From: Symsagittifera roscoffensis
Lineage: Eukaryota; Xenacoelomorpha; Acoela; Convolutidae
Assembly: GCF_963678635.1 (NCBI RefSeq)
Contig: NC_087062.1
Coordinates: 59,714,084 to 59,778,083 of the forward strand
Direction: 5' to 3'
DNA length: 64,000 nt
The notes beneath the pieces are model-generated. The model saw only the letters and a program-made list of their open reading frames with translations. It had not been told where the DNA came from and ran no database searches. This document shows, one piece after another, positions 19,890 to 31,700 of the stretch; positions within the stretch are counted from its first letter, which is position 1, and the number at the start of each line of letters is the position of its first letter. Made by a program: the position numbers and the translations under genes.

Positions 19890-20465
19890 TTACGTGTTGT
19901 CAATACCAGGGGGTCTGAATTTGTTTTTTTTTTCAGTTGTTTGTTTTTGATTTATTTGTCTTTGATGTTTTGGTGTATTGCTTCTAAATTTTTTTCGGGA
20001 ATCTGAATAACGTGTGTTATTTCTATTAGGTGATTGAGAGTAGTTTCTTTGTCTAATGCTATAGTTTGAATTCCTACTTTGTGAGTTATCTCGTGATCTG
20101 TTTTGATAACTGTTATGATTAGATCTTTGGTGGTTTGATCTGTTATTTGAATAAGCTCGTGATCGATTGTAATATCGTTGATTTCGATTATTCCAATAGC
20201 TTCTGTTTCTATTGTTGGAATAATTTCTATGTCTATTGTATGATGAATTTCTTGATCTATCATTTGAATAGTGTCTATTCCTAGAATGTGAATGGGAACT
20301 GGTATCAAACGAATAATTTGGTCTATTTGAGTTTGGTCGTAAATAATTATTTTGATATTGAGTATTTCGACTGTGTGATCGACTATATCTGTTTTGTGAG
20401 GAATTACGCGAATTCCTTAGGTCTGGTGTTCTACCTCTGTAGTTGGAGTTATAAGGTGATTGATT
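19890..20465 (-). CDS. Nucleocapsid R/S/N-rich tail, copy 2
   Basis: 192 codons open after an in-frame TGA at 20466-20468. The frame is rich in Arg, Ser, Asn and Tyr and ends KFRPPGIDNT. The Ile/Thr/His-rich frame at 19952-20308 is an overlapping shadow. It is in a different frame from the knuckle at 20627, as in copy 1, so the lesion predates the duplication. Confidence 0.65.
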   Translation of the reverse strand, partial: NQSPYNSNYRGRTPDLRNSRNSSQNRYSRSHSRNTQYQNNYLRPNSNRPNYSFDTSSHSHSRNRHYSNDRSRNSSYNRHRNYSNNRNRSYWNNRNQRYYNRSRAYSNNRSNHQRSNHNSYQNRSRDNSQSRNSNYSIRQRNYSQSPNRNNTRYSDSRKKFRSNTPKHQRQINQKQTTEKKNKFRPPGIDNT

Positions 20466-20626
20466 TCATGAGTAATTTGAGCTGTTTGGAAGTAATTTTC
20501 CAGAGTTATTATTAGTGTGAGTATTTTTGTTTGGTAGATTTTGATCTTTTTCATGTATTGATAAAATGATTTGTTTGGTTCCTTGTACTTTTGTGGTTTA
20601 TTCTGATTGTCTTGTTGTTTTTGTCT

Positions 20627-20668
20627 GCATTCAGCAATTCTATGTCCGCATCTTCGGCAATAGTTACA
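20627..20668 (-). other. CCHC zinc knuckle, copy 2
   Basis: CNYCRRCGHRIAEC, C-x2-C-x4-H-x4-C, as in copy 1 at 12974-13015. RNA-binding part of gag nucleocapsid. Confidence 0.9.
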
Positions 20669-20729
20669 CCATTTTTTGGATGATGGTTAACCTTTAAAGT
20701 TTGGATTTTTCTCATATATATTCAAAATT

Positions 20730-20987
20730 TCAGTGATTTTTTTGGATAAATCTGTAGTTGTATAAATTATTTATTTGTGTTGTAGTTGTTTGAATATTAT
20801 TAACATATTGTAGTTTGAGATTTTCTGTTTCTTCCAGTTTCATAGAGGTTTCTGCTTGTTCTAGTTTATCTACTAGTTTTCTAAAATCTAAATCTGGTTC
20901 TCGATTTGAGGAAGGATGTGATGCTCTCTTTTTGATTGCTGTTTTTTGTAATTGACGTGTTAGAGTCATCGTTAAAATTTCTGTCAT
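20730..20987 (-). CDS. Gag linker between capsid and knuckle, copy 2
   Basis: 85 codons: MTEILTMTLTRQLQKTAIKK, then LDFRKLVDKLEQAETSMKL, a charged probable coiled coil. It follows the capsid ORF by 58 bases in a different frame. In copy 1 the same region (about 13080-13330) is broken by small indels and differs by an Arg for a Gln. Confidence 0.55.
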   Translation of the reverse strand: MTEILTMTLTRQLQKTAIKKRASHPSSNREPDLDFRKLVDKLEQAETSMKLEETENLKLQYVNNIQTTTTQINNLYNYRFIQKNH

Positions 20988-21045
20988 TTTTGTGTTTTTA
21001 TAACCGTGAGTATTTAGTGAGTATGCTATAATCGTGTTTCGATCC

Positions 21046-21540
21046 TTACTGCTGGTTGTTTGATCGTTTCCTTTGGTAGTCTACGGATTTAATTGCATAA
21101 AACTCTTTGTTTTGTTTAATCCTTTCAGAAACAGACATTTTTGAAAATTCTTGTTTGAATCTTTTCCAGTCTGATTTTATTTCTATAGGTAAAACAGAAA
21201 ACCATTTTTGAGCTGCGCCATCAAGTGTGGTTTGTATTAACGCTGTGCGTCTATGTATCCAATTTTGGTGAAGTGGTGTATTTATTGGTTCAGGTCCTAT
21301 ATTCAAGATTAAATTTGCTGTGACTGCAATTAAATAATCTTCTACAGAAAATTCAGGGTCTGTACCGGTGAATACCATCAATGGTTTGTTTGATGTTATT
21401 GATGATCCACCCATTAGGTATGGATTCATAGTCATTTGAAGTGATTCTGCGGCATTTGGCATTTGTGAAAAATTTGTAAGTTGACTTTTTGTGATCTCAT
21501 GTTGTTGTAAGTAATAAGGTAGTGGAATTTCATTTTGCAT
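21046..21540 (-). CDS. Gag capsid-type ORF, copy 2
   Basis: 164 codons with the same capsid pattern as 13400-13888 (VFTGTDPEFSVEDYLIAV, LDGAAQKWFSVLP, DWKRFKQEFSKM). The ATG follows the TAA of the upstream ORF with no gap (TAAATG), a stop-restart arrangement that would couple translation. It ends three codons after the copy-1 equivalent. Confidence 0.8.
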   Translation of the reverse strand: MQNEIPLPYYLQQHEITKSQLTNFSQMPNAAESLQMTMNPYLMGGSSITSNKPLMVFTGTDPEFSVEDYLIAVTANLILNIGPEPINTPLHQNWIHRRTALIQTTLDGAAQKWFSVLPIEIKSDWKRFKQEFSKMSVSERIKQNKEFYAIKSVDYQRKRSNNQQ

Positions 21541-23166
21541 TTAGGTTGGTTGATAATAATCTGTATTAACTGGAATTTGTGAGTAAAAATTATTATTTTG
21601 AGATGCGTGATTTGGTCTAGGTTGTCGCGTATGTTGTTCTTGTGTATACGGTTCAAAAATATCTGGTTGATGTACGTGATAAGAGTGGAGTCTTTGATTT
21701 TGGTCATAAAAATCTTCATCATCTGATGAAAGATAATTAGGAGTGTAATACAGTGTTTTATGTTTATTTTGGTTATGTTGTTTATTGTTTTTATTTTGTT
21801 GAAAAAATTGATAATTTTCACTTTGGTCTTGTGAAATTCGTGGGTAATCATGAAAATTTACTGAATGTGTTGTTGGATTTTGGAAATTTTGTCTTTGTGA
21901 AAATAAATGATTTTGCGTATTTGTACGAGGGAGTTTAGATGTTTGTGGTCTATTTACATAGTTATAATTGTGTTCTGCAAAATTTTTTCTAGTGACTGTT
22001 CTTTGTTTTTGTGTTGGTTTCGTCATTCGTCTAAGCGTTTGATGATCCATACGTGAATATTTTGGAACAACGGAGGGTTTAACCGTAGTTTGTAATGTTA
22101 TCTGTGGTAAGAGAGGGTTTTTAGGTCTTGGAGTTGTAAGATTTGGTTGTACTGGTAAAATACTCTGTTGTGTTGTTGTTACTGTTGTAACTACTTCTTC
22201 ATTTGTGAAATGTGATGGTGTTTCAATATCTTGTTGTGTAAGATTCCTATTTCCATTTAAGTTTTTTTGTTGTATGAGGGTTGAGTTTAAACTATTATTT
22301 CCTATTCTATCGGGTAGAAACGAATTATAATTTAGAGGTGTTGTAACAGCTGTGAGTGGGTATACTTTAAAATAGTCTTTGTTGATTGAGATTGTGCTGA
22401 TTGCTTGACTTGAAATATATGTTGGTATGTTCAAGAATAGTGGATGAGACCATTCAGGGTCCCAAACATAATCTGAGTGTTCTGCTAAGACAGTTTCATC
22501 AGTTGAATTTTGGAGCCCAAAATTTTTTCTTGCTTGTGAGAATAAATCAACATTGTGTGTGAAGTAGTCAATGATAATCCAAGCTACGATTTTTTGTAAA
22601 TCGTGTTTGACATTTTGTGAAACTTCGTTACTGGTTAAATTTTTACGGATTGTGTTTAAATATTCGGAGAATATTGCAATTTCATGTCTTACAGTTGTGT
22701 GTTTTGATGTTTGAATTGGTGAAGATCCTTTGGATTCTGGTTTTTCTAGTATAGATAGATAGCGATAAATTATTTGAAATAGTTCGTTAGTGAATATTGA
22801 ATTTTCTCTGTGTGAATTTTGGTGTTGTTTATTTTTTATGTATTCGGTGAATACTTTTGAAAATTCTATATCTACGTCGTCTGTTTGAAGTAGATATCTA
22901 CCATGAAACTTACTTGGTGAATGGATTTCTATGGTATGGATTCCGTACCGTTTTGTTAGGTTACATATTCCTTTTAGATAGTGATCGATATTTTGTCTTT
23001 TGATCTTTACTTCTGGAAATTCTGCTGTGAATGGACTAATTCTTTTTTCAAACAAATTTGCGATTAAATTTAGACAAAATTGTGTTTGTCCTCTATCATC
23101 AGTGAGTGAATTGATTAAAAATAGGAGGATGGAGTTTTCATCTTCGCTTTCTTCCTTTTGACTCAT
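21541..23166 (-). CDS. First gag-region ORF, full length, copy 2
   Basis: 541 codons, MSQKEESEDENSILLF to NTDYYQPT. The acidic N-terminus and a folded-looking region to about residue 290 are followed by a disordered Gln/Asn/Thr/His-rich half. No recognised domain, membrane segment or catalytic motif. Copy 1 carries a stop at residue 429. Upstream is a leader with small ORFs and downstream is the capsid ORF, so a matrix-like or accessory structural role is the best guess. Confidence 0.75.
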   Translation of the reverse strand: MSQKEESEDENSILLFLINSLTDDRGQTQFCLNLIANLFEKRISPFTAEFPEVKIKRQNIDHYLKGICNLTKRYGIHTIEIHSPSKFHGRYLLQTDDVDIEFSKVFTEYIKNKQHQNSHRENSIFTNELFQIIYRYLSILEKPESKGSSPIQTSKHTTVRHEIAIFSEYLNTIRKNLTSNEVSQNVKHDLQKIVAWIIIDYFTHNVDLFSQARKNFGLQNSTDETVLAEHSDYVWDPEWSHPLFLNIPTYISSQAISTISINKDYFKVYPLTAVTTPLNYNSFLPDRIGNNSLNSTLIQQKNLNGNRNLTQQDIETPSHFTNEEVVTTVTTTQQSILPVQPNLTTPRPKNPLLPQITLQTTVKPSVVPKYSRMDHQTLRRMTKPTQKQRTVTRKNFAEHNYNYVNRPQTSKLPRTNTQNHLFSQRQNFQNPTTHSVNFHDYPRISQDQSENYQFFQQNKNNKQHNQNKHKTLYYTPNYLSSDDEDFYDQNQRLHSYHVHQPDIFEPYTQEQHTRQPRPNHASQNNNFYSQIPVNTDYYQPT

Positions 23167-23256
23167 TTTTGTGTTTTATAACTGTCAATTTGCTGTTTTC
23201 AAGGTGTTTTATTGGTTGATTCCAATTGTATAGACGTACTGGTTTATGTCTTTTTT

Positions 23257-23598
23257 ATTTTTCATTTTCCTTGTATTGATGATTTTGATGTGGTTTCTGA
23301 GTCAGAAAAATATAGTGTATCATTAACTTGGTAGTTTTCATTTACAGTGTCTTTTAATTTGTAAAGTTCTTCAAAATTACTTGTTTCTGATTCGGAGACT
23401 GCGTTTCTTCGTTTTGAAAATCTTCTTCGTATAATCTGTCTGTTTGCTTAAAACTTTTCTTGTGATTGTTTGTCGTTTCATTCTAATATATCCTATTGAC
23501 TGTGTGTGTGGAGTGATTACGAGGTCATATTTTTTGTTGTTTATTTCACAATTGTGTAGTATGATTGTTGGTTTATTTCCTAAGTGGTCTAGTGACAT
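23257..23598 (-). CDS. Small leader ORFs, copy 2
   Basis: 73 codons at 23598-23377 (MSLDHLGNKPTIILHN...) nearly identical to copy 1, with the second frame continuing to about 23270. Function unknown. Confidence 0.4.
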
Positions 23599-24912
23599 AA
23601 GGTTTGAGATGACGGATGCAATATTTGAATTAGTGATTTTTAATGCTTAATTTGTTAGTTTTTACAATTTTTTCGGGTTAGCCTAACTTGGGTAGTAAAT
23701 GTCAGGGTTGGAGAGAAAAGTAAATATCGCTTCTTGAGAATGATTGTTACTCTCTCGTGACTACTCTAAGTTAAGGTGTTAACTTACTTAATCTTACTTA
23801 GGGGTAGTGATTGTATTCAAGGGTTGGAGAATAGTAAATCGATCCACAAGGTTCAGGTATAATTAGAACACAAGTAGTTCGTTAGATAATATTTTAAACT
23901 TACTAAGTTTAATTATTGTCCTGGGTCAGGTAAGAGAGGGGGGGGGGGGGTCAAGTGAAGGATGAATAACCGAAGTTCTTCACTAATTATCCTAATTGGA
24001 ATGGTTAATGTGATTGAAAAACTTCTATTAGTCTTGGGTCTTGAGAAAAGGTTGGATAAAGAATCGACGTTTGAGGTCGTTAGACACTTTACTAAATGTG
24101 TGGGGGAGAACAAAATTGTTCTACTTGATCCAAGGATAAGCCTTGATGATCAGGATTTAAAATTAATGGAATTAAATTAATTTATATAAAAGTGAATTAA
24201 AGATCCAAGGAAAGCCTTGATGATCTGTTAAGTTTAAAAAGTTTAATTGAAGTAAAAATAAAAAACAGGATAGGATAGGATAGGCCTTCATGTTTTAAGG
24301 TAAACTTTAATTGATAGAAAATTTTAATTTATTAGTTTTCGATGATGTTAGTGGGTTTATGATTTGCTGTTATGTTTTAGGTGATGAAACTGAGATGAAG
24401 AGATGATTTGTAAATTACTAACAATTTGTGTGTTTACTAACTAATTTTTATAATTATATTTTCAATAAACATTTTTTCTAGATATCTTTTTAAATTTACT
24501 GCAGATTAAAAGGAACGACTAGGGCTGTTTTTATCAGTCGGTATTGTACAATAATAAGTTAGCGCCTGAAATTATCGGTGAAGATTTTTCTTCAAAGATT
24601 CTATGTTTGCAAATGAAAATCTAAATTCTTTGCTAATAAAACTCTAAATATAAAAGTTCGTGTTGGCTTTTGCCATACGACCAAGAAACTTATGGGTAAG
24701 TTCCGTTGTAGTCGTATATCGTCTCTTGTCCGAGGTCTTTTTCCAATACCGGGTAATTCTCGTATTGTTCGGAATAATGGCTCTGATCTATTGAGTCGTA
24801 GAGACATTTCAATTAAATTATTGTCGTGTAACATTTTTGAGAAGGTTTTTTGTCTAAGTCTAATCTATTTTTGGTTAGTTCTAAGCTATTTTGTTCCTTA
24901 AGGTCTTATTCG
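23599..24912 (-). other. Leader of copy 2
   Basis: Counterpart of 15955-17263. No trusted ORF. The G-run near 23937 is longer than in copy 1. The 60- to 77-codon frames on both strands follow base composition. Confidence 0.5.
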
Positions 24913-24930
24913 AGACTTATGGTCGCACCA
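24913..24930 (-). other. Primer-binding site, copy 2
   Basis: TGGTGCGACCATAAGTCT, two bases inside the LTR, identical to copy 1. Confidence 0.75.
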
Positions 24931-24932
24931 GA

Positions 24933-25310
24933 TGAGTTGGGATGGATGTCTAACTCATAAAGTAACTTCAGATAAGGTACACCGTCTGCTCGTCCCGCTA
25001 TCTTATTTTCGGCCGGATAGATTCGTGCAACATCTTAGTCTAATACCGATCTTAATCTTACTTTTATATCTCTTAGTCTCAATAGATCTAGAGTATACTG
25101 GTTTTGTTACGAGTCGGTCTCTTGGAGAAAGCAAGTAGGTTGTAAGTTAAATTTAAAATGCTCTGGTGCTGAAATTACAAGTAATTTCAGCACTTACAAA
25201 TAAGTGGGTTGTTAGTTTGATGGAGTGTGATTGGTTAGTATTTAATATTTTATAGGGATAAAATATCTAATTTATAACCAATAATAATATATAGTTTGGA
25301 TCAAGTTCCA
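24933..25310 (-). repeat. 5' LTR, copy 2
   Basis: 378 bp, TG...CA, with the TATA box at 25061-25068 and the palindrome at 25166-25193. Nearly identical to 17284-17661. It is followed by AAAA where copy 1 has AAAT. Confidence 0.92.
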
Positions 25311-26175
25311 AAAATGAACGCTTTTGATAATGCTGGCCATATATGGCTTAGATAGACATTCAAACAATCTAAGGATTTGTAATTATTTTGCATGGATAGA
25401 AATTCGCGGATCGCATCATAAGTTCTTTCTTGGACACTGAGGATTCGTATTCAATCAATAGCCAAAAATTCACGCGCAAGTTGGCTCTTTTGTTCTTCCA
25501 CACAAGTGCGCATCAAACTTGTGGCGTAACGATTTGTGACTAAGTGTATTCCCAATGTAATCTTTAATCTCAGATTTGGCAAGGTAGTTTTAGATAAACT
25601 TCAAGATTAGAAAAAACCTGTGCTTTCGATTGAAGTCGTAAAATCTGCCAGGGTAGTTGAGAAAAACCTATTTCCAAAAACCGGTAGAAAATTCTAAGTT
25701 GATCAATTTCTATGGTCATTACCTTCATCTTTTAGCTTTAGGACAGAGCATTATGCAATGAGGAGTCGAATGACTGGTTTTGCGATTCAACCTTTAATCT
25801 TGTATTTTGCAGGATAGTTTTCAAAAAGTAAAAACTTCGAATTACTCAAAAAAATTTAGGTCATAACGCATAACTCTTCCTCAAAAAAATTAGGGCGTAG
25901 CTTAATGTATTGGATATCCCAATAACTTGTTTTTTTTACTTTTTCATCTCATATTTGGCGGGGTAGTTTACGAGAAAATAAAATCTAAAAAGTTAGGTAT
26001 AAAATTCCCCCACTGAAACGTTCGAAGGCCATATAGCGTCGGGTAAAGTTAGAAAAGACTAGCAGAAAATGCCGAACATTGCGGGTCTTTTTATTGTTAG
26101 CTTTTTAAAAAATTATTTGAGTGTTTATCCCAAAAAAAAATTGTTACGTAATCTGGAGATTAAAAAACATGTTTT

Positions 26176-28553
26176 TTTGTTTAAGTTTTACATATCAAAC
26201 AAGCAAACAAAGTTAAAGTTGTTTAAATTTTAAGCACACAAAGTTAGGTCAATCCAGGCTGACTTCTGAAAATTATAAGATTGCTGAAAGGTAAGATAAA
26301 TATAATAATTTTATATAATTTCAACCCCCATACCTGCGTTAACTGGTATTTGTTTCTCTAAAAGTAGTAAATAATCAATAGTTTTGGCTTTAAATTTGAC
26401 TTCTTTTTGAGCAGTCTTCGATTTTTAGGTAACCATTTTATTTCATGGCACATAATCTAGCATTAAAAAATTCTGACGAGTTAATTCCATAAAGCTGTCC
26501 AGTGCTCACTTCTTGCGATTGCGTTTTTATCAACATTCCACGTTTTGGCATAATTTTGTTTCTTTTTTCCTTCAATTAGAAGGTATACTTTTTCAGTGAA
26601 AAGAAAAACATTTTTTTTACAGAGAGGCGAAGCTGTGCTTCGCGCCTCTTGCGATACACAAGGCCAATGACTCGTAAAAAAATTGTCCAAAAGCCAAAAA
26701 TATCACCCAAAATTTCAATAGTTTTTTTTTTCAAAATGCAACTAATTTTGATGAAAACATCTGCCAGAACACAGCAGTCATTGTTGAAATAGCATGAAAA
26801 TTTTAAAATGACGCTACACATTGTTTCACAATATTTTCAATGGAAGACAGAAGTACAAAAAAATTCTGAAAAACCAAGTTGAAAAAGCTACTTGAAAAAA
26901 ATAACTTAAAAAAATTGGAAATATTAGAGCTACAAAAACTCCATGTTTGTATTGGATGAAACTTATTAGCAGACTTAGATCAATTGGAAACTATTCAGCG
27001 AGCGGCAATAAAGGCGACATATTTTGGGTCGAAAACAAAACTGTTGTCAAAAAACATTTGGAAAAATTTCAAGTTTTTACAACGCATCTATACTGAAGCA
27101 CCTAAGCCAATGACATTTTTTTTGCCCTCGAAATTACGCAGTATAAATTGTTTCAGCCGAAATGAAAAACTGTTTAAATATTAAGATAAAAAAAAAACGA
27201 AAAAAAATATGCAAAATCAGGCTTGGTAAATTTACAAATTACAGAACTTTCAGTTACAGTAGAAAAATGTATGAATTGGAACAAAACACATCTAGAAATT
27301 TAGCCAATAAAACTCTTCCAGGAAGAAAATAAGTGCGTTTGAAAAAAGAAACGGAAAATTAACCGACAAAAACTAGGACGAAAACCACGAACCCGAAAAA
27401 TAATTACAAACTGAAAGAGTATTTTCTCAGTTACTACTTAATTGCTGGTAGTTTTAACTGACCTTTAAAAACTTGAGCATATCAGAAGTAGAAAATTCCG
27501 ACTGTTTGGGTCCAGCTTACCATTACTACTTAAATGATAATTCTGTGAAAAAGTTGTTTACGGAAAATTAAGTCTAGTACCCGATTGCCATACCCTTGCT
27601 TAACGCAAGGGTAATGAGGTTTTCTGCCGAAGTGCAGTATGTATAAAAGTATAGCACCACATCTATCTAACTTTTTTCTCATGAAGCAAACTAATATATC
27701 CCTTTTCATTTGGCGATTCAAACTGATGATTTTTTTCTGCAGTTTTCTACTGAAAAATATAATTTTAATTCAGAGAAACAAAACTAAAGCCTTCAAAAAA
27801 TCAAACGCTCACTTAAATTCAAATTGTGAGTAACATGTATATTGATCGAATTACGCACGCCATTTGGTTCTTAGACAAAACTCAAAATTTCGTCCAAATA
27901 GGTGGAAAGAAAAGGATACCGCAAAATGACCTCAACTTGTGTACTGACAATTAGACAATGCGAACAACCATTTCACTTGTAAAAACTTGCAGATGCGCGA
28001 AACGAATGGCCCCACAAGTTTGTATCAATTTTTTAAAACCCTTTGTTTTTCTGTTTCAAGTTCACAGAGGTTAATATAACAGACCGTTGAAAAAGATTCA
28101 ATGAACGATAATAAACAATTTATTTAGTGAGCGGCCGCTAAGCCGCACTCAAATGGAGAGATGCCCATTGACTCGAAAACAAAAAGTAGTCTTAAAAAAT
28201 TTCGATTTCGTTTTTTGTGACATTTACACTTTTGTACTTCGATAGTGGAGTTTGCCTTCCTTAAGAAAATGAACTGAACTGAACAAGAAATCAAAAATCG
28301 AACCACGAAATATGAAATTTGAGCCTGAACAAAAAAATCACGACCTATATAAGAGTCTTCACTACGTTTATCGACTCTTTATAATTCCGAACTTATAGCA
28401 GTTATAACTTACCGCCCGCAAAACGAATAGAAAACTACCATTAAATTTAGAAAAGTTCAAAATCAAATTAATTACACGACTCATTAAAACTGCTACGAAT
28501 TTAGTTCAAGATACAGTTCAGAAATGTGGTTCGCATGTGCGTCCATTTTCATG
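26176..28553. other. Intergenic region between the LTR duplication and WAPL
   Basis: No gene found. It contains a small hairpin (GAGGCGAAGC...GCTTCGCGCCTC, 26621-26646) and, at 28190-28400, the 3' half of the dispersed repeat seen in WAPL introns. A candidate polyadenylation signal for WAPL (AATAAA, minus strand) lies near 28119-28124. The short ORFs at 26481-26821, 26984-27184 and 27530-27833 look random. Confidence 0.5.
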
Positions 28554-28748
28554 CTAAAACGTGTCCTCTAGAGTACTTGCTTTCTGGTTAGCCTCAGTGA
28601 GAACTGTTATCTGGTCTGAGATGGAGGCCATGAGGGGACTGTCAGCTGCCGTGGTCAGACTCATGAACTTGTGCAGTCTCTCTAGTTGTTTGATCATGCT
28701 GCTAAAGTTGCCACTGGGTACAAACTGCAGCACCGTCTTCACGTTATT
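28554..28748 (-). CDS. WAPL: WAPL exon 12 (C-terminus)
   Basis: 195 bases from NNVKTVLQFVPSGNFSSMIK to TLEDTF and TAG. It matches the INVTTVREYLPEGDFSIM end of the family, then extends by a few residues. Acceptor AATGCAG. Confidence 0.94.
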   Translation of the reverse strand, partial: NNVKTVLQFVPSGNFSSMIKQLERLHKFMSLTTAADSPLMASISDQITVLTEANQKASTLEDTF

Positions 28749-31700
28749 CTGCATTAAGAACAACCAAATTGCGTGATATATTCTTTAGTCTCTTTTAGCG
28801 AAAAATGTAGACTTCAACTTCACGTAATTCACATAATTTCGCTCAACTGTTATCAATACTTGAAATGACATTTTGTTTATGTTAAAAACAAAAAAATATA
28901 TTACATACCATGTTTCCCTGTAGTATACAGCCAATGAGGAGTGCGGCATAGGCTGCAGTCATACAGCTCTCCATGTGTCGTCCAGCGGCACACAAGGCTA
29001 AACAACAGATGAAATAGTTTTAGGATTTCCATGAAAAAAAAACAAAAAGCGTGGAAAGCGAGTTTGCTCGGTTCTTTTTGTTTATACCTGCTAAATGTTG
29101 AAAAAAAAACTTCATTACCAAGTTGGATTGATAATATCAGTAAATATATGTTAAAAAATGTTCAGAAAAAACCATGTTTCAAACGTACGAACATGGTATC
29201 GTATAAAGTCAGCCAACCAGCTTCCTCTGGGATTTGTTAAAACCGACATTACAAAGTTAAAATTTATCTGTTATTTTACCTTGCTCGAGAACATCCAATC
29301 GCTGCTGTTGTTCCATTTCCGACCGCTTTTTCGGACACAGACTGCTTTCGTCCGAGGAACTGAAAATTTAGACTCAATATCTTTGAAGCATCTAAAGCCT
29401 CGATCTTTAAGCCGACCAGTGCCTACTGCAATACCTGCTCCATGCACTCGACTATGTAGCAATGTTTCTCAGCGCAGATATTAAACAAATATTCAAAACC
29501 TTTTGAAAGCTGTAACCTCGGATGTAACTTGTCTTTTCAAATGTATGAAAGATCTGAATTAATGACATACACTAAGTTGATTACTTGCACAACTGATTCG
29601 AATTACGAGAAATAAGAATGATCTTACTTGTTTGCGCCGGATTTTTTCTTGCCCACCCAAACAAGACCGCCTTCTTCATCTTCCACGAACTCGTCATCAA
29701 ATGTTTGTTGCTTATTGGTTCCATTTCCCATCGGCGTTTTATCATCTGACCATTCAAAATCACTCGAAGAGTCAAATCCGTTGCCTCCAGAACTTGCTCT
29801 TCTATCATTGTATTCAGCGCCTGCAAACGCAGCTGAATCAGTGGCCGCTGGTTTGGTTCTTCTGCGTTGGCTTCTCCGCACCGATTCCTTGCCGCTCGTC
29901 ATTTCATCATTGGAGTGTGAATCTGCATCTGTTTCGTTCAGCTTCTCCTCCGCCTCTATCTTTTCAACCAGCTGTTCCTGGCTGCAAAAGAGCAGCACAA
30001 AGGCCTCCACAGCAGAAACTTCTCTGTTCCTATCATTCTGTTGTACATCCTTCATAGGATTGTTTTTGCATCTCGTTTTCGATTTGTGACTTTCCCTTTG
30101 CATGAGTACGCCAGGCGGTACTTTGGTTTTCAGCACCATAAACTGTCTTCTGTTTAATGGACTGCAGTCCAGCAGATTAATCAGCAAGCCCAGACTCTAA
30201 AGACAAGGCAGGTTGGCTCTTTTCAACTTCCCCTCCTTTCAAAGTTATCATTTTTACAGTTGTTTTTATGAGTTATTTTGGCTGAGCGCGTAATGTTACG
30301 ATGTAAGTTATGAACAACAAGTATGTTCAAAATAGTTTAGTTTGTTCACTATGCAATTTTTTCTATTGGTTTTTTGAATTTACAATGTATAATTGGTTTT
30401 TCAAAACTGAAATTCAACTGTGGGGGAAAGTGGAATAGAGACCTAAATTAATTTGGCCGAGTAAGTCCCACTTATTAGTTTGTTCATCTTGTCAAGTTTC
30501 ATTGCATTATGCAAGGCTTAAGTAGTTTTTGAAACTTGAAATGGAAAGGTGGGGGGGGGGGGGGCGGAATTGAAAAGAGCCGTCAGATTTAACTATAAAC
30601 AACACCGTTGAAGTTATTTAATTTTATCATCACAAAAGAACGTCGTACGAAGCTGTAGGTTTACTTAAACTTGCTAGAATTCGGTCAAATGGTGTTGAAT
30701 AAAGATTAGTATTATTTCGAATTTATTTTCCACATACCATAATGGTGATATCGAACTTTTTGGCAGATGAAACTTTTCCTGGTATATGAAGAGCACAATC
30801 GACAAGGCAAGCAAGCATTTCAGTCTCATTTCCCATTTTGGTGGAGCCCAATTCTAAACAAACAAGTCTGTATGAAATGAGTGATCAATTGACAATGACA
30901 GCAGACAGCGGAGCACTGACTGCTAGAATGACCAGCAAAAACCTACCTGAGTCATTTGTGAGGTTGAGACAAATTCCAAGAGACTCGATGAGGCAATCTT
31001 GCAATGAGAACTGCAACTGATCGCTGTCTAAACTTTGTTCTGCTTTTGATGGCTGTAGATTGTAATTGTCCAATTCTGAATGATCATTCTCAGAAGTGGA
31101 AGGTTTTGCTTCGTCCGTTTTTTCGGATTCATGTCTGTTTTCACCAACTGATTTAACAAGAAACTTGAAAACTCTGAAACACACTTAATTTCATCAAAAA
31201 CAATCAATCAAAGGAAAGCGTATGTTTCATTTCAACTGTTCTATACAATTATTTTACAATTATAACTTAAAGATTCTAACTTAAAGACTACGAAATCGTT
31301 AAATTCAAATTGCTTATGGCTCATAGATTGGCAATTATTTGCAAAATAATTGATATTAAACTACGAAAAAGCAGCACAAGTTACCTGGTCGCAGACTGAA
31401 TAATTCGAATGCCATCATTTTGAATCAACTGCTTCTGGTTCTCATGATGACTGTGCGTAACCTAAAATATCGTATCACCAAATTATAGTTCCTTCTCTCG
31501 GATCAATTGAGCAATCTCCCCCCCCCCCCCCCCTCCATTCTCGCTGGGGGGGGGGGGGGGGGGATAAAGCTTAATAGGCTCTTGAAGCATGTTTATGAAC
31601 TCTTGAAAATAGTTTGGATGATATGAAATCATAAACAGATTCTCCAACGAATGAGGAAGGCCAAAATTTACAATATCAAAGCTCAAAAATTACAATCAAA

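Larger units (their letters stand above)
18595..26175. repeat. Second unit of a 7.65-kb segmental tandem duplication
   Basis: Matches about 10945-18594 at an offset of 7649-7653 (for example ORF starts at 15514 and 23166, LTR starts at 17284 and 24933). It starts inside pol, so it is not a new insertion. It carries the gag/pol half, leader, 5' LTR and the same flank. Most of it is about 99 percent identical by eye, except the first about 170 bases, which are clearly more diverged. Confidence 0.92.

Noticed and set aside
18595-25310. Independent second insertion of the LTR element
   Set aside because: The copied flank beyond the LTR and the truncated pol start show duplication of the locus instead.
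29628-30089. Plus-strand ORFs of 153 and 141 codons
   Set aside because: They are antisense to WAPL exon 9, which matches the family and has splice sites; the Ser-rich antisense frames are composition effects.
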